From Neodiprion pinetum (Eukaryota; Arthropoda; Insecta; Hymenoptera; Diprionidae): a stretch of 64,000 bases of DNA. Shown piece after piece: positions 45,650-60,564 of this stretch (within the stretch, counting starts at the first letter, position 1; every line of letters starts with the position of its first letter). The position numbers were made by a program, and so were the translations under genes. The stretch covers positions 14,613,290-14,677,289 of the forward strand of contig NC_060236.1 of assembly GCF_021155775.2 (NCBI RefSeq), written 5' to 3'. Under the pieces are notes generated by a model. That model saw only the letters and a program-made list of their open reading frames with translations, did no database searches and was not told where the DNA came from.

Positions 45650-48600
45650 ACCTAGCCGCCCTGACTCTGTTGTCATTAACTTAACTTATAACCAGTGGGT
45701 TCAAATTTGTTTTCAAGCGCTTGATTTGTATGAGTTAGAATTTCTTCTTTGCATGCACGGTGTAAGGAGACTGTAGTGTGTAGATGTTAGGTTCACCCTT
45801 TTAATCTTTTGCTTCCGATGGAAAGCCCGTAATACGGCGATGCCGTCTAATAAATGAGATGCTGATGTGCAGATCATCAATCTACGACAGAATTTTGTTG
45901 AAAATATGTGAATTTGAACAACTGGTGAATTTAAAAAATTAACGACGGAGCCGGAAATCGAACCTGATATCTGGCGATGCTTCACCGGGGACTTACTCCA
46001 CTAGACCACCTAGCCACCCTGACTTTGTTGTCAGTAATTTCTCTCATAACCAATAAGTTTAAATTTGTTTTCATGCGCCCGATTTGATTGAGTGAGAATT
46101 CCTCTTCTGCATGCAGGATGTGAGAAGACCGTAGCGTGTAGATGTTATGTTGACCCTTTCAATCCTTTGCTTCCGATAAAAAGCCCGTGAGACAGCAATG
46201 CTGTCTAATAAATGAAATGCAGGTGTGCAAATTATTATTTTACGAGATAATTTTGTTGAAAATATGTAAATTTGAACAACTGGTGAATTTGGAAGATTTA
46301 CGACGCAGCCGGGAATCGAACCTGGTATCTAGCGATGCTTCACCGAAGACTCTCTCCACTAGACCACCAAGCCGCCCTGATTCTGTTGTCATTAATTTCT
46401 CTCATGACCAGTGAGTTCAAATTTGTGTCCAAGTGCCCGATTTGTATAAGTAGGAATGTCTTCTCTGCATGCACGATGTAAGGGGACTGTAGTGTGTAGG
46501 AGTTTTGTTCACTATTTCAATCCTTTGCTTCCGATGAAAAGCCCGTGAGACAGCAATGCCGTCTAATAAATGAGATGCAGGTGTGCAAATCATTATTCTA
46601 GAAGAGAATTTTGTTGAAAATATGTGAATTTGAACAACTAGTGAATTTAAAAGATTTACGACGCAGCCGTGAATCGAACCTGGTATCTAGCGATGCTTTA
46701 CCAGAGACTTACTCCACTAGACCACCTAGCCGCCCTGACTCTGTTGTCATTAATTTCTCTTATGACCAGTGAGTTCAAATTTGTTTCCAAGTGCTTGATT
46801 TGTATAAGTAAGAATTTCTTTCCTGCATGCACGATGTAAGGAGACTGTAGTGTGTAGAAGTTACGTTCACTATTTCAATCCTTTGCTTCCGATAAAAAGC
46901 CCGTGAGACAGCAATGCTGTCTAATAAATGAAATGCAGGTGTGCAAATTATTATTTTACGAGATAATTTTGTTGAAAATATGTAAATTTGAACAACTGGT
47001 GAATTTGGAAGATTTACGACGCAGCCGGGAATCGAACCTGGTATCTAGCGATGCTTCACCGAAGACTCTCTCCACTAGACCACCAAGCCGCCCTGATTCT
47101 GTTGTCATTAATTTCTCTCATGACCAGTGAGTTCAAATTTGTGTCCAAGTGCCCGATTTGTATAAGTAGGAATGTCTTCTCTGCATGCACAATGTAAGGG
47201 GACTGTAGTGTGTAGAAGTTATGTTCACTATTTCAATCCTTTGCTTCTGATAAAAAGCCCGTAATACGGCAATGCCGTCTGATAAATGAGATGCGGGTGT
47301 GCAAATCATTAAGCCACAGGAGAATTCAGTTGAAAATATGTGAATTCAAACAACCGGTGAATTTGACAGATTAACGACCAAGCCAAAAATCGAACCTGAC
47401 ATCTTACTTCACTAGACCACCTAGCCGCCCTGAGTCTGTTGTCATCAATTTCTCTCATAACCAGTGAGTTCAAATTTGTTTTCATGTGCCCAATTTGTAT
47501 GAGCAAGAATTTCTTCTCTGCATGCACGATGTGAGGAGACTGTAGTGTGTAGATGTTATGTTCACCCTTCCGAATCTTTGCTTTTGATGAGAAGCCCGTA
47601 AGACGGCAATGCCGTCTGATGAATGAGATGCGGTCGTGCAAATCATCAATCTACCAGAGAATTTTGTTGAAGATATGTAAATTTGAACAACTAGTGAATT
47701 TGAAAAATCAACGACGGAGCCAGGAATCGAACCTGGTATCTGGCGATGCTTCACCGGAGACTTACTCCACTAGACCACCTGGCCGCCCTGACTCTGTTGT
47801 CAGTAATTTCTCTCATAACCGATAAGTTCAAATTTGTTTCCATGTTCTTGATTTGTATGAGTGAGAATTTCTTTTCTGCATGCACGATTTCAGGAGACTG
47901 TAGTGTGTAGATGTTATGTTCACCCTTTCAATCCTTTGCTTTCGATGAAAACCCCGTAAGACGGCAATGCCGTCTGATAAATGAGGAGCGGGCGTGCAAA
48001 TCATTAATCTACAAGAGAATTTTGGTGAAAATATGTGATTACGAACAACTGGTGAATTTGAGAAATTAACGACGGATCCAGGAATCAAACCCGGTATTCA
48101 GCGATGCTTTACCGGAGACTTACCCTACTAGACCACCTAGCCGCCCTGACTCTGTTGTCATTAACTTAACTTATAACCAGTGTGTTCAAATTTGTTTTCA
48201 AGCGCTTGATTTGTATAAGTAAGAATTCCTTCTTTGCATGCACGGTGTAAGGAGACTGTAGTGTGTAGATGTTAGGTTCACCCTTCCAATCCTTTGCTTC
48301 CGATGAGAACCCCGTAAGACAGCAATGCCGTCTAATAAATGAGATGCGGGTGTGCAAATCATCAATCAACGGGAGAATTTTGGTGAAAATATGTGAATTT
48401 GAACAACTGGTGAATTTGAAAAATTAACGACGAAGCCGGGAATCAAACCTGATATCTAGCGATGGTTCACCGAAGACTTACTCCACTTGACCACCTAGCC
48501 GCCCTGACTCTGTTGTCAGTAATTTCTCTCATAACCAGTAAGTTTAAATTTGTTTCAATGTGCCCGATTTGTATGAGTAAGAATTTCTTCTCTGCATGCA

Positions 48601-51600
48601 CGATGTGAGGAGACTGTAGTGTGTAGATGTTATGTTCACCCTTCCGATCCTTTGCTTTCGATGAGAAGCCCGTAATACGGCAATGCCGTCTAATAAATGA
48701 GATGCTGGTCTGCAGATCATCAATCGACGACAGAATTTTGTTGAAAATATATGGATTTGAACGACTGACGAATTTGAGAAAGTTAACGACGGAGCCGGGA
48801 ATCGAACCTGATATCTAGCGATGGTTCACCGAAGACTTACTCCACTTGACCACCTAGCCGCCCTGACTCTGTTGTCATTAATTTCTCTCATAACCAGTGA
48901 GTTCAAATTTGTTTTCATGTGTCCGATTTGTATAGGCAAGAATTTCTGCTCTGCATGCACGATGTTAGGAGACTGTAGTGTGTAGATGTTATGTTCACCC
49001 TTCCGAATCTTTGCTTTTGATGAGAAGCCCGTAAGACGGCAATGCCGTCTAATGAATGAGATGCGGTCGTGCAAATCATCAATCTACCAGAGAATTTTGT
49101 CGAAAATATGTAAATTTGAACGACTGGCGGAATTGAAGAACTAACGACGGAGCCAGGAATCGAACCTGGTATCTATCGATGCTCTAACGGAGACTTACCC
49201 TACTAGACCACCTAGCCGCCCTGACTCTGTTGTCATTAACTTAACTTATAACCAGTGTGTTCAAATTTGTTTTCAAGCGCTTGATTTGTATAAGTAAGAA
49301 TTCCTTCTTTGCATGCACGGTGTAAGGAGACTGTAGTGTGTAGATGTTAGGTTCACCCTTCCAATCCTTTGCTTCCGATGAGAACCCCGTAAGACAGCAA
49401 TGCCGTCTAATAAATGAGATGCGGGTGTGCAAATCATCAATCAACGGGAGAATTTTGGTGAAAATATGTGAATTTGAACAACTGGTGAATTTGAAAAATT
49501 AACGACGAAGCCGGGAATCAAACCTGATATCTAGCGATGGTTCACCGAAGACTTACTCCACTTGACCACCTAGCCGCCCTGACTCTGTTGTCAGTAATTT
49601 CTCTCATAACCAGTAAGTTTAAATTTGTTTCAATGTGCCCGATTTGTATGAGTAAGAATTTCTTCTCTGCATGCACGATGTGAGGAGACTGTAGTGTGTA
49701 GATGTTATGTTCACCCTTCCGATCCTTTGCTTTCGATGAGAAGCCCGTAATACGGCAATGCCGTCTAATAAATGAGATGCTGGTCTGCAGATCATCAATC
49801 GACGACAGAATTTTGTTGAAAATATATGGATTTGAACGACTGACGAATTTGAGAAAGTTAACGACGGAGCCGGGAATCGAACCTGATATCTAGCGATGGT
49901 TCACCGAAGACTTACTCCACTTGACCACCTAGCCGCCCTGACTCTGTTGTCATTAATTTCTCTCATAACCAGTGAGTTCAAATTTGTTTTCATGTGTCCG
50001 ATTTGTATAGGCAAGAATTTCTGCTCTGCATGCACGATGTTAGGAGACTGTAGTGTGTAGATGTTATGTTCACCCTTCCGAATCTTTGCTTTTGATGAGA
50101 AGCCCGTAAGACGGCAATGCCGTCTAATGAATGAGATGCGGTCGTGCAAATCATCAATCTACCAGAGAATTTTGTCGAAAATATGTAAATTTGAACGACT
50201 GGCGGAATTGAAGAACTAACGACGGAGCCAGGAATCGAACCTGGTATCTATCGATGCTCTAACGGAGACTTACTCCACTAGACCACCTAGCCGCCCTGAC
50301 TCTGTTGTCATTAATTTCTCTCATGACGAGTGAGTTCAAATTTGTTTTCATGTGCCTGATTTGTATGAGTAAGAATTTCTTCTCTGCATGCACAATGTGA
50401 GGAGACTGTAGTGAGTAGATGTTATGTTCACCCTTCCGAATCTTAGCTTTCTATGAGAAGCCCGTAATACAGCAATGATGTCCAATAAATGAGATGCGGG
50501 TGTGCAAATCATCAATCCACAAGAGAATTCAGTTGAAAATATGTGAATTTGAACAACTGGTGAATTTGACAGATTAACGACAAAGCCAAGAATCGAACCT
50601 AACATCTTACTCCACTAGACGTCCTAGCCGCCCTGACTCTGTTGTCATTAATTTCTCTCATAACCAGTAAGTTCAAATTTGTTTTAATGTGCCCGATTTG
50701 TGGAGGCAAGAATTTCTTCTCTGCATGCACGATGTAAGGAGACTGTAGTGTGTAGATGTTATGTTCACCCTTCCGAATCTTTGCTTTTGATGAGAAGCCC
50801 GTAAGACGGCAATGCCGTCTAATGAATGAGATGCGGTCGTGCAAATCATTAATCTACAAGAGAATTTTGTCGAAATTATGTAAATTTGAACGACTGGCAG
50901 AATTTAAGAACTAACGACGGAGCCAGGAATCGAACCTGGTATCTAGCGATGCTGTAACGGAGACTTACTCCACTAGACCACCTAGCCGCCCTGACTCTGT
51001 TGTCATTAATTTCTCTCATAACCAGTAAGTTCAAATTTGTTTTAATGTGCCCGATTTGTATAGGCAAGAATTTCTTCTCTGCATGCACGATGTAAGGAGA
51101 CTGTAGTGTGTAGATGTTATGTTCACCCTTCCGAATCTTTGCTTTTGATGAGAAGCCCGTAAGACGGCAATGCCGTCTAATGAATGAGATGCGGTCGTGC
51201 AAATCATCAATCTACCAGAGACTTTTGTGGAAGATTTGTAAATTTGAACAACTAGTGAATTTAAAAAATCAACGACGGAGCCAGGAAACGAACCTGGTAT
51301 CTGGCGATGCTTCACCGGAGACTTACTCCACTAGACCACCTAGCTGCCCTGACTCTGTTGTCAGTAATTTCTCTCATAACCGATAAGTTCAAATTTGTTT
51401 CCATGTTCTTGATTTGTATGAGTGAGAATTTCTTCTCTGCATGCACGATTTCAGGAGACTGTAGTGTGTAGATGTTATGTTTACCCTTTCAATCCTTTGC
51501 TTTTGATGAGAACCCCGTAAGACGGCAATGCCGTCTGATAAATGAGGAGCAGGTGTGCAAATCAATAATCTACAAGAGAATTTTGGTGAAAATATGTGAA

Positions 51601-51930
51601 TACGAACAACTGGTGAATTTGAGAAATTAACGACGGATCCAGGAATCAAACCTGGTATTCAGCGATGCTTTACCGGAGACTTACTCCACTAGACCACCTA
51701 GCCGACCTGACTCTGTTGTCAATAACTTAACTTATAACCAGTAGGTTTAAATTTGTTTTCAAGCGCTTGATTTGTATAAGTGAAAATTCCTTCTTTGCAT
51801 GCACGGTGTAAGGAGACTGTATTGTGTGGATGTTAGGTTCACCCTTTCAATCCTTTGCTTCCGATGAGAACCTCGTAAGACAGCAATGCCGTCTAATAAA
51901 TGAGATGCGGGTGTGCAAATCATTAATCAA
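45650..51930. repeat. Large block duplicate of 52771-57620
   Basis: Matches at offset 7,121 up to about 48,250 and at offset 5,688 from about 49,690. The 1,433-bp difference is four units missing from the second copy. Confidence 0.8.
48118..50267. repeat. Three-unit tandem duplication (2 x 1,075 bp)
   Basis: 48118-49192 and 49193-50267 appear near-identical, each made of three satellite units. This is the youngest-looking expansion in the array and explains part of the offset change in the surrounding block. Confidence 0.85.
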
Positions 51931-52770
51931 CGAGAGAATTTTGGTGAAAATATGTGAATTTGAACAACTGGAGAATTTGAAAAATTAACGACGAAGCCGG
52001 GAATCGAACCTGATATCTAGCGATGGTTCACCGTAGACTTACTCCACTTGACCACCTAGCCGCCCTGACTCTGTTGTCAGTAATTTCTCTCATAACCAGT
52101 AAGTTTAAATTTGTTTCAATGTGCCCGATTTGTATGAGTAAGAATTTCTTTTCTGCATGCACGATGTGAGGAGACTGTAGTGTGTAGATGTCATGTTCAC
52201 CCTTCCAATCCTTTGCTTTCGATGAGAAGCCCGTATTACGGCAATGCCGTCTAATAAATGAGATGCTGGTCTGCAAATCATTAATCTACGACAGAATTTT
52301 GTTGGAAATATATGGATTTGAACGACTGGCGAATTTGAGAAAGTTAACGACAGAGCCAGGAATCGAACCTGGTATCTAGAAATTCTTCAACGGAGACTTA
52401 CTCCACTGGACCACCTAGCCGCCCTGACTCAGTTGTCATCAATTTCTCTTATAACAAGCGAGTTAAAATTTGTTTTCATGCGCCCGATTTGATTGAGTGA
52501 GAATTCCTCTTCCGCACGCAGGATGTGAGAAGACCGTAGCGTGTAGATGTTATGTTGACCCTTTCAATCCTTTGCTTTTGATGAGAACCCCGTAAGACGG
52601 CAATGCCGTCTGATAAACGAGGAGCGGGTGTGCAAATCATTGATCTATAAAAGAATTTTGGTGAAAATATGTGATTACGAACAACTGGTGAATTTGAGAA
52701 ATTAACGACGGATCCAGGAATCAAACCCGGTATTCAGCGATGCTTTACCGGAGACTTACTCTACTAGACC

Positions 52771-55700
52771 ACCTAGCCGCCCTGACTCTGTTGTCATTAA
52801 CTTAACTTATAACCAGTGGGTTCAAATTTGTTTTCAAGCGCTTGATTTGTATGAGTAAGAATTCCTTCTTTGCATGCACGGTGTAAGGAGACTGTAGTGT
52901 GTAGATGTTAGGTTCACCCTTCCAATCCTTTGCTTCCGATGAGAACCCCGTAAGACAGCAATGCCGTCTAATAAATGAGATGCTGATGTGCAGATCATCA
53001 ATCTACGACAGAATTTTGTTGAAAATATGTAAATTTGAACAACTGGTGAATTTAAAAAATTAACGACGGAGCCGGAAATCGAACCTGATATCTGGCGATG
53101 CTTCACCGGGGACTTACTCCACTAGACCACCTAGCCGCCCTGACTTTGTTGTCAGTAATTTCTCTCATAACCAATAAGTTTGAATTTGTTTTCATGCGCC
53201 CGATTTGATTGAGTGAAAATTCCTCTTCTGCATGCAGGATGTGAGAAGACCGTAGCGTGTAGATGTTATGTTTACCCTTTCAATCCTTTGCTTCCGATAA
53301 AAAGCCCGTGAGACAGCAATGCTGTCTAATAAATGAAATGCAGGTGTGCAAATTATTATTTTACGAGATAATTTTGTTGAAAATATGTAAATTTGAACAA
53401 CTGGTGAATTTGGAAGATTTACGACGCAGCCGGGAATCGAACCTGGTATCTAGCGATGCTTCACCGAAGACTCTCTCCACTAGACCACCAAGCCGCCCTG
53501 ATTCTGTTGTCATTAATTTCTCTCATGACCAGTGAGTTCAAATTTGTGTCCAAGTGCTCGATTTGTATAAGTAGGACTGTCTTCTCTGCATGCACGATGT
53601 AAGGGGACTGTAGTGTGTAGGAGTTTTGTTCACTATTTCAATCCTTTGCTTCCGATGAAAAGCCCGTGAGACAGCAATGCCGTCTAATAAATGAGATGCA
53701 GGTGTGCAAATCATTATTCTAGAAGAGAATTTTGTTGAAAATATGTAAATTTGAACAACTAGTGAACTGAAAAGATTTACGACGCAGCCGTGAATCGAAC
53801 CTGGTATCTAGCGATGCTTTACCAGAGACTCACTCCACTAGACCACCTAGCCGCCCTGACTCTGTTGTCATTAATTTCTCTTATGACCAGTGAGTTCAAA
53901 TTTGTTTCCAAGTGCTTGATTTGTATAAGTAAGAATTTCTTTTCTGCATGCACGATGTAAGGAGACTGTAGTGTGTAGAAGTTACGTTCACTATTTCAAT
54001 CCTTTGCTTCCGATAAAAAGCCCGTGAGACAGCAATGCTGTCTAATAAATGAAATGCAGGTGTGCAAATTATTATTTTACGAGATAATTTTGTTGAAAAT
54101 ATGTAAATTTGAACAACTGGTGAGTTTGGAAGATTTACGACGCAGCCGGGAATCGAACCTGGTATCTAGCGATGCTTCACCGAAGACTCTCTCCACTAGA
54201 CCACCAAGCCGCCCTGATTCTGTTGTCATTAATTTCTCTCATGACCAGTGAGTTCAAATTTGTGTCCAAGTGCCCGATTTGTATAAGTAGGAATGTCTTC
54301 TCTGCATGCACGATGTAAGGGGACTGTAGTGTGTAGAAGTTATGTTCACTATTTCAATCCTTTGCTTCTGATAAAAAGCCCGTAATACGGCAATGCCGTC
54401 TGATAAATGAGATGCGGGTGTGCAAATCATTAAGCCACAGGAGAATTCAGTTGAAAATATGTGAATTCAAACAACTGGTGAATTTGACAGATTAACGACC
54501 AAGCCAAAAATCGAACCTGACATCTTACTTCACTAGACCACCTAGCCGCCCTGAGTCTGTTGTCATCAATTTCTCTCATAACCAGTGAGTTCAAATTTGT
54601 TTTCATGTGCCCAATTTGTATGAGCAAGAATTTCTTCTCTGCATGCACGATGTGAGGAGACTGTAGTGTGTAGATGTTATGTTCACCCTTCCGAATCTTT
54701 GCTTTTGATGAGAAGCCCGTAAGACGGCAATGCCGTCTAATGAATGAGATGCGGTCGTGCAAATCATCAATCTACCAGAGAATTTTGTTGAAAATATGTA
54801 AATTTGAACAACTAGTGAATTTGAAAAATCAACGACGGAGCCAGGAATCGAACCTGGTATCTGGCGATGCTTCACCGGAGACTTACTCCACTAGACCACC
54901 TGGCCGCCCTGACTCTGTTGTCAGTAATTTCTCTCATAACCGATAAGTTCAAATTTGTTTCCATGTTCTTGATTTGTATGAGTGAGAATTTCTTTTCTGC
55001 ATGCACGATTTCAGGAGACTGTAGTGTGTAGATGTTATGTTTACCCTTTCAATCCTTTGCTTTCGATGGAAACCCCGTAAGACGGCAATGCCGTCTGATA
55101 AATGAGGAGCGGGCGTGCAAATCATTAATCTACAAGAGAATTTTGGTGAAAATATGTGATTACGAACAACTGGTGAATTTGAGAAATTAACGACGGATCC
55201 AGGAATCAAACCCGGTATCCAGCGATGCTTTACCGGAGACTTACCCTACTAGACCACCTAGCCGCCCTGACTCTGTTGTCATTAACTTAACTTATAACCA
55301 GTGTGTTCAAATTTGTTTTCAAGCGCTTGATTTGTATAAGTAAGAATTCCTTCTTTGCATGCACGGTGTAAGGAGACTGTAGTGTGTAGATGTTATGTTC
55401 ACCCTTCCGATCCTTTGCTTTCGATGAGAAGCCCGTAATACGGCAATGCCGTCTAATAAATGAGATGCTGGTCTGCAGATCATCAATCGACGACAGAATT
55501 TTGTTGAAAATATATGGATTTGAACGACTGACGAATTTGAGAAAGTTAACGACGGAGCCGGGAATCGAACCTGATATCTAGCGATGGTTCACCGAAGACT
55601 TACTCCACTTGACCACCTAGCCGCCCTCACTCTGTTGTCATTAATTTCTTTCATAACCAGTGAGTTCAAATTTGTTTTCATGTGTCCGATTCGTATAGGC

Positions 55701-57620
55701 AAGAATTTCTGCTCTGCATGCACGATGTTAGGAGACTGTAGTGTGTAGATGTTATGTTCACCCTTCCGAATCTTTGCTTTTGATGAGAAGTTCGTAAGAC
55801 GGCAATGCCGTCTAATGAATGAGATGCGGTCGTGCAAATCATCAATCTACCAGAGAATTTTGTCGAAAATATGTAAATTTGAACGACTGGCGGAATTGAA
55901 GAACTAACGACGGAGCCAGGAATCGAACCTGGTATCTATCGATGCTCTAACGGAGACTTACTCCACTAGACCACCTAGCCGCCCTGACTCTGTTGTCATT
56001 AATTTCTCTCATGACGAGTGAGTTCAAATTTGTTTTCATGTGCCTGATTTGTATGAGTAAGAATTTCTTCTCTGCATGCACAATGTGAGGAGACTGTAGT
56101 GAGTAGATGTTATGTTCACCCTTTCGAATCTTAGCTTTCTATGAGAAGCCCGTAATACAGCAATGATGTCCAATAAATGAGATGCGGGTGTGCAAATCAT
56201 CAATCCACAAGAGAATTCAGTTGAAAATATGTGAATTTGAACAACTGGTGAATTTGACAGATTAACGACAAAGCCAAGAATCGAACCTAACATCTTACTC
56301 CACTAGACGTCCTAGCCGCCCTGACTCTGTTGTCATTAATTTCTCTCATAACCAGTAAGTTCAAATTTGTTTTAATGTGCCCGATTTGTAGAGGCAAGAA
56401 TTTCTTCTCTGCATGCACGATGTAAGGAGACTGTAGTGTGTAGATGTTATGTTCACCCTTCCGAATCTTTGCTTTTGATGAGAAGCCCGTAAGACGGCAA
56501 TGCCGTCTAATGAATGAGATGCGGTCGTGCAAATCATTAATCTACAAGAGAATTTTGTCGAAATTATGTAAATTTGAACGACTGGCAGAATTTAAGAACT
56601 AACGACGGAGCCAGGAATCGAACCTGGTATCTAGCGATGCTGTAACGGAGACTTACTCCACTAGACCACCTAGCCGCCCTGACTCTGTTGTCATCAATTT
56701 CTCTCATAACCAGTAAGTTCAAATTTGTTTTAATGTGCCCGATTTGTATAGGCAAGAATTTCTTCTCTGCATGCACGATGTAAGGAGACTGTAGTGTGTA
56801 GATGTTATGTTCACCCTTCCGAATCTTTGCTTTTGATGAGAAGCCCGTAAGACGGCAATGCCGTCTAATGAATGAGATGCGGTCGTGCAAATCATCAATC
56901 TACCAGAGACTTTTGTGGAAGATTTGTAAATTTGAACAACTAGTGAATTTAAAAAATCAACGACGGAGCCAGGAATCGAACCTGGTATCTGGCGATGCTT
57001 CACCGGAGACTTACTCCACTAGACCACCTAGCTGCCCTGACTCTGTTGTCAGTAATTTCTCTCATAACCGATAAGTTCAGATTTGTTTCCATGTTCTTGA
57101 TTTGTATGAGTGAGAATTTCCTCTCTGCATGCACGATTTCAGGAGACTGTAGTGTGTAGATGTTATGTTTACCCTTTCAATCCTTTGCTTTTGATGAGAA
57201 CCCCGTAAGACGGCAATGCCGTCTGATAAATGAGGAGCGGGTGTGCAAATCAATAATCTACAAGAGAATTTTGGTGAAAATATGTGAATACGAACAACTG
57301 GTGAATTTGAGAAATCAACGACGGATCCAGGAATCAAACCTGGTATTCAGCGATGCTTTACCGGAGACTTACTCCACTAGACCACCTAGCCGACCTGACT
57401 CTGTTGTCAATAACTTAACTTATAACCAGTGGGTTTAAATTTGTTTTCAAGCGCTTGATTTGTATAAGTAAGAATTCCTTCTTTGCATGCACGGTGTAAG
57501 GAGACTGTAGTGTGTGGATGTTAGGTTCACCCTTTCAATCCTTTGCTTCCGATGAGAACCCCGTAAGACAGCAATGCCGTCTAATAAATGAGATGCGGGT
57601 GTGCAAATCATTAATCAACA
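52771..57620. repeat. Large block duplicate of 45650-51930, four units shorter
   Basis: Second copy of the block above. Both copies also share the stretch seen at about 33,600-34,700 (offset 13,698 from the first copy). Confidence 0.8.
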
Positions 57621-60564
57621 AGAGAATTTTGTTGAAAATATATGGATTTGAACGACTGGCGAATTTGAGAAAGTTAACGACGGAGCCGGGAATCGAACCT
57701 GATATCTAGCGATGGTTCACCGAAGACTTACTCCACTTGACCACCTAGCCGCCCTGACTCTGTTGTCATTGATTCCTCTCATAACCAGTGAGTTCAAATT
57801 TGTTTCCATGTGTCCGATTTGTATAGGCAAGAATTTCTGCTCTGCATGCACGATGTAAGGAGACTGTAGTGTGTAGATGTTATGTTCACCCTTCCGAATC
57901 TTTGCTTTTGATGAGAAGCCCGTAAGACGGCAATGCCGTCTGATGAATGAGATGCGGTCGTGCAAATCATCAATCTACCAGAGACTTTTGTTGAAGATAT
58001 GTAAATTTGAACAACTAGTGAATTTGAAAAATCAACGACGGAGCCAGGAATCGAACCTGGTATCTGGCGATGCTTCACCGGAGACTTACTCCACTGGACC
58101 ACCTAGCCGCCCTGACTCTGATGTCAGTAATTTCTCTCATAACAAGCGAGTTGAAATTTGTTTTCATGCGCCCGATTTGAATAAGTAAGAATTTCTCTTC
58201 TGCATGCAGGATGTGAGAAGACCGTAGCGTGTGGATGTTATGTTTACCCTTTCAATCCTTTGCTTTTGATGAGAAGCCCGTAATACGGCAATGTCGTCCA
58301 ATAAATGAGATGCTGGTGTGCAAATCATTAATCTACAAGAGAATTTTTTTCGAAAATATGTAAATTTGAACGACTGGCAGAATTGAAGAACTAACGACGG
58401 AGCCAGGAATCGAACCCGGTATCTATCGATGCTTCAACGGAGACTGACTCCACTAGACCACCTAGCCGCCCTGACTCTGTTGTCATTAATTTCTCTCATA
58501 ACCAGTGAGTTCAAATTTGTTTTCATGTGCCAGATTTGTGTGAGTAAGAATTTCTTCTTTGCATGCACGATGTAAGGAGACTGTAGTGTGTAGATGTTAT
58601 GTTCACCCTTCCGAATCTTTGCTTTTGATGAGAAGCCCGTAAGACGGCAATGCCGTCTAATGAAAGAGATGCGGTCGTGCAAATCATCAATCTACGAGAG
58701 AATTTTGTCGAAGATATGTAAATTTGAACAACTAGTGAATTTGAAAAATCAACGACGGAGCCAGGAATCAAACCAGGTATCTAGCGTTGCTTCACCGGAG
58801 ACTTTCTCCACTAGACCACCTAGCCGCCCTGACTCTGTTGTCATTCATTTCTCTCATGACCAGTGAGTTTATATTTGTGTCCAAGTGCCCGATTTGTATA
58901 AGTAAGTATTTTTTCTCTGCATGCACGATGTAAGGGGACTGTAGTGTGTAGAAGTTATGTTCACTATTTCAATCCTTTGCTTCTGATAAAAAGCCCGTAA
59001 TACGGCAATGCCGTCTGATAAATGAGATGCGGGTGTGCAAATCATTAATCCACAAGAGAATTCAGTTGAAAATATGTGAATTTGAACAACTGGTGAATTT
59101 GACAGATTAACGACAAATCCAAGAATCGAACCTAACATCTTACTCCACTAGACCACCTAGCCGCCCTGACTCTGTTGTCAGTAATTTCTCTCATAACCGA
59201 TAAGTTCAAATTTGTTTCCATGTTCTTGATTTGTATGAGTGAGAATTTCTTCTCTGCATGCACGATTTCAGGAGACTGTAGTGTGTAGATGTTATGTTTA
59301 CCCTTTCAATCCTTTGCTTTCGATGAGAACCCCGTAAGACGGCAATGCCGTCTGATAAATGAGGAGCGGGTGTGCAAATCATTAATCTACAAGAGAATTT
59401 TGGTGAAAATATGTGAATACGAACAACTGGTGGATTTGAGAAATTAACGACGGATCCAGGAATCAAACCTGGTATTCAGCGATGCTTTACCGGAGACTTA
59501 CTCCACTAGACCACCTAGCCGCCCTGACTCTGTTGTCATTAACTTAACTTATAACCAGTGGGTTTAAATTTGTTTTCAAGCGCTTGATTTGTATAAGTAA
59601 GAATTCCTTCTTTGCATGCACGGTGTAAGGAGACTGTAGTGTGTGGATGTTAGGTTCACCCTTTCAATCCTTTGCTTCCGATGAGAACACCGTAAGACAG
59701 CAATGCCGTCTAATAAATGAGATGCGGGTGTGCAAATCATTAATCAACGAGAGAATTTTGGTGAAAATATGTGAATTTGAACGACTGGCAGAATTGAAGA
59801 ACTAACGACGGAGCCAGGAATCGAACCTGGTATCTATCGATGCTTTGACGGAGACTTACTCCACTAGACCACCTAGCCGCCCTGACTCTGTTGTCATTAA
59901 TTTCTCTTATGACCAGTGAGTTCAAATTTGTTTTCATGTGCCTGATTTGTATGAGTAAGAATTTCTTCTCCGCATGCACAATGTGAGGAGACTGTAGTGT
60001 GTAGATGTTATGTTTACCCTTTCAATTCTTTGCTTTTGATGAGAAGCCCGTAATACGGCAATGCCGTCTAATAAATGAGATGCTGGTGTGCAAATCATTA
60101 ATCTACAAGAGAATTTTGTCGAAAATATGTAAATTTGAACGACTGGCGGAATTGAAGAACTAACGACGGAGCCAGGAATCGAACCTGGTATCTAGCGATG
60201 CTTCAACGGAGACTTACTCCTTTAGACCACCTAGCCGCCCTGACTCTGTTGTCATCAATTTCTCTCATGACCAGTGAGTTTAAATTTGTTTCCAAGTGCC
60301 CGATTCGTATGAGTAAGAATTTCTTTTTCTGCATGTACAATGTAAGGAGACTGTAGTGTGTAGAAGTTTTGTTCACCATTTCAATCCTTTGCTTTCGATG
60401 AAAAGCCCGTGAGACGGCAATGTTGTCTAATAAATCAGATGCAGGTGTGCAAATCATTATTCTGCGAGAGAATTTTGTTGAAAATATGTAAATTTGAACA
60501 ACTGGTGAATTTGAAAGATTTACAACGCAGCCGGGAATTGAACCTGGTATCTAGCGATGCTTTA

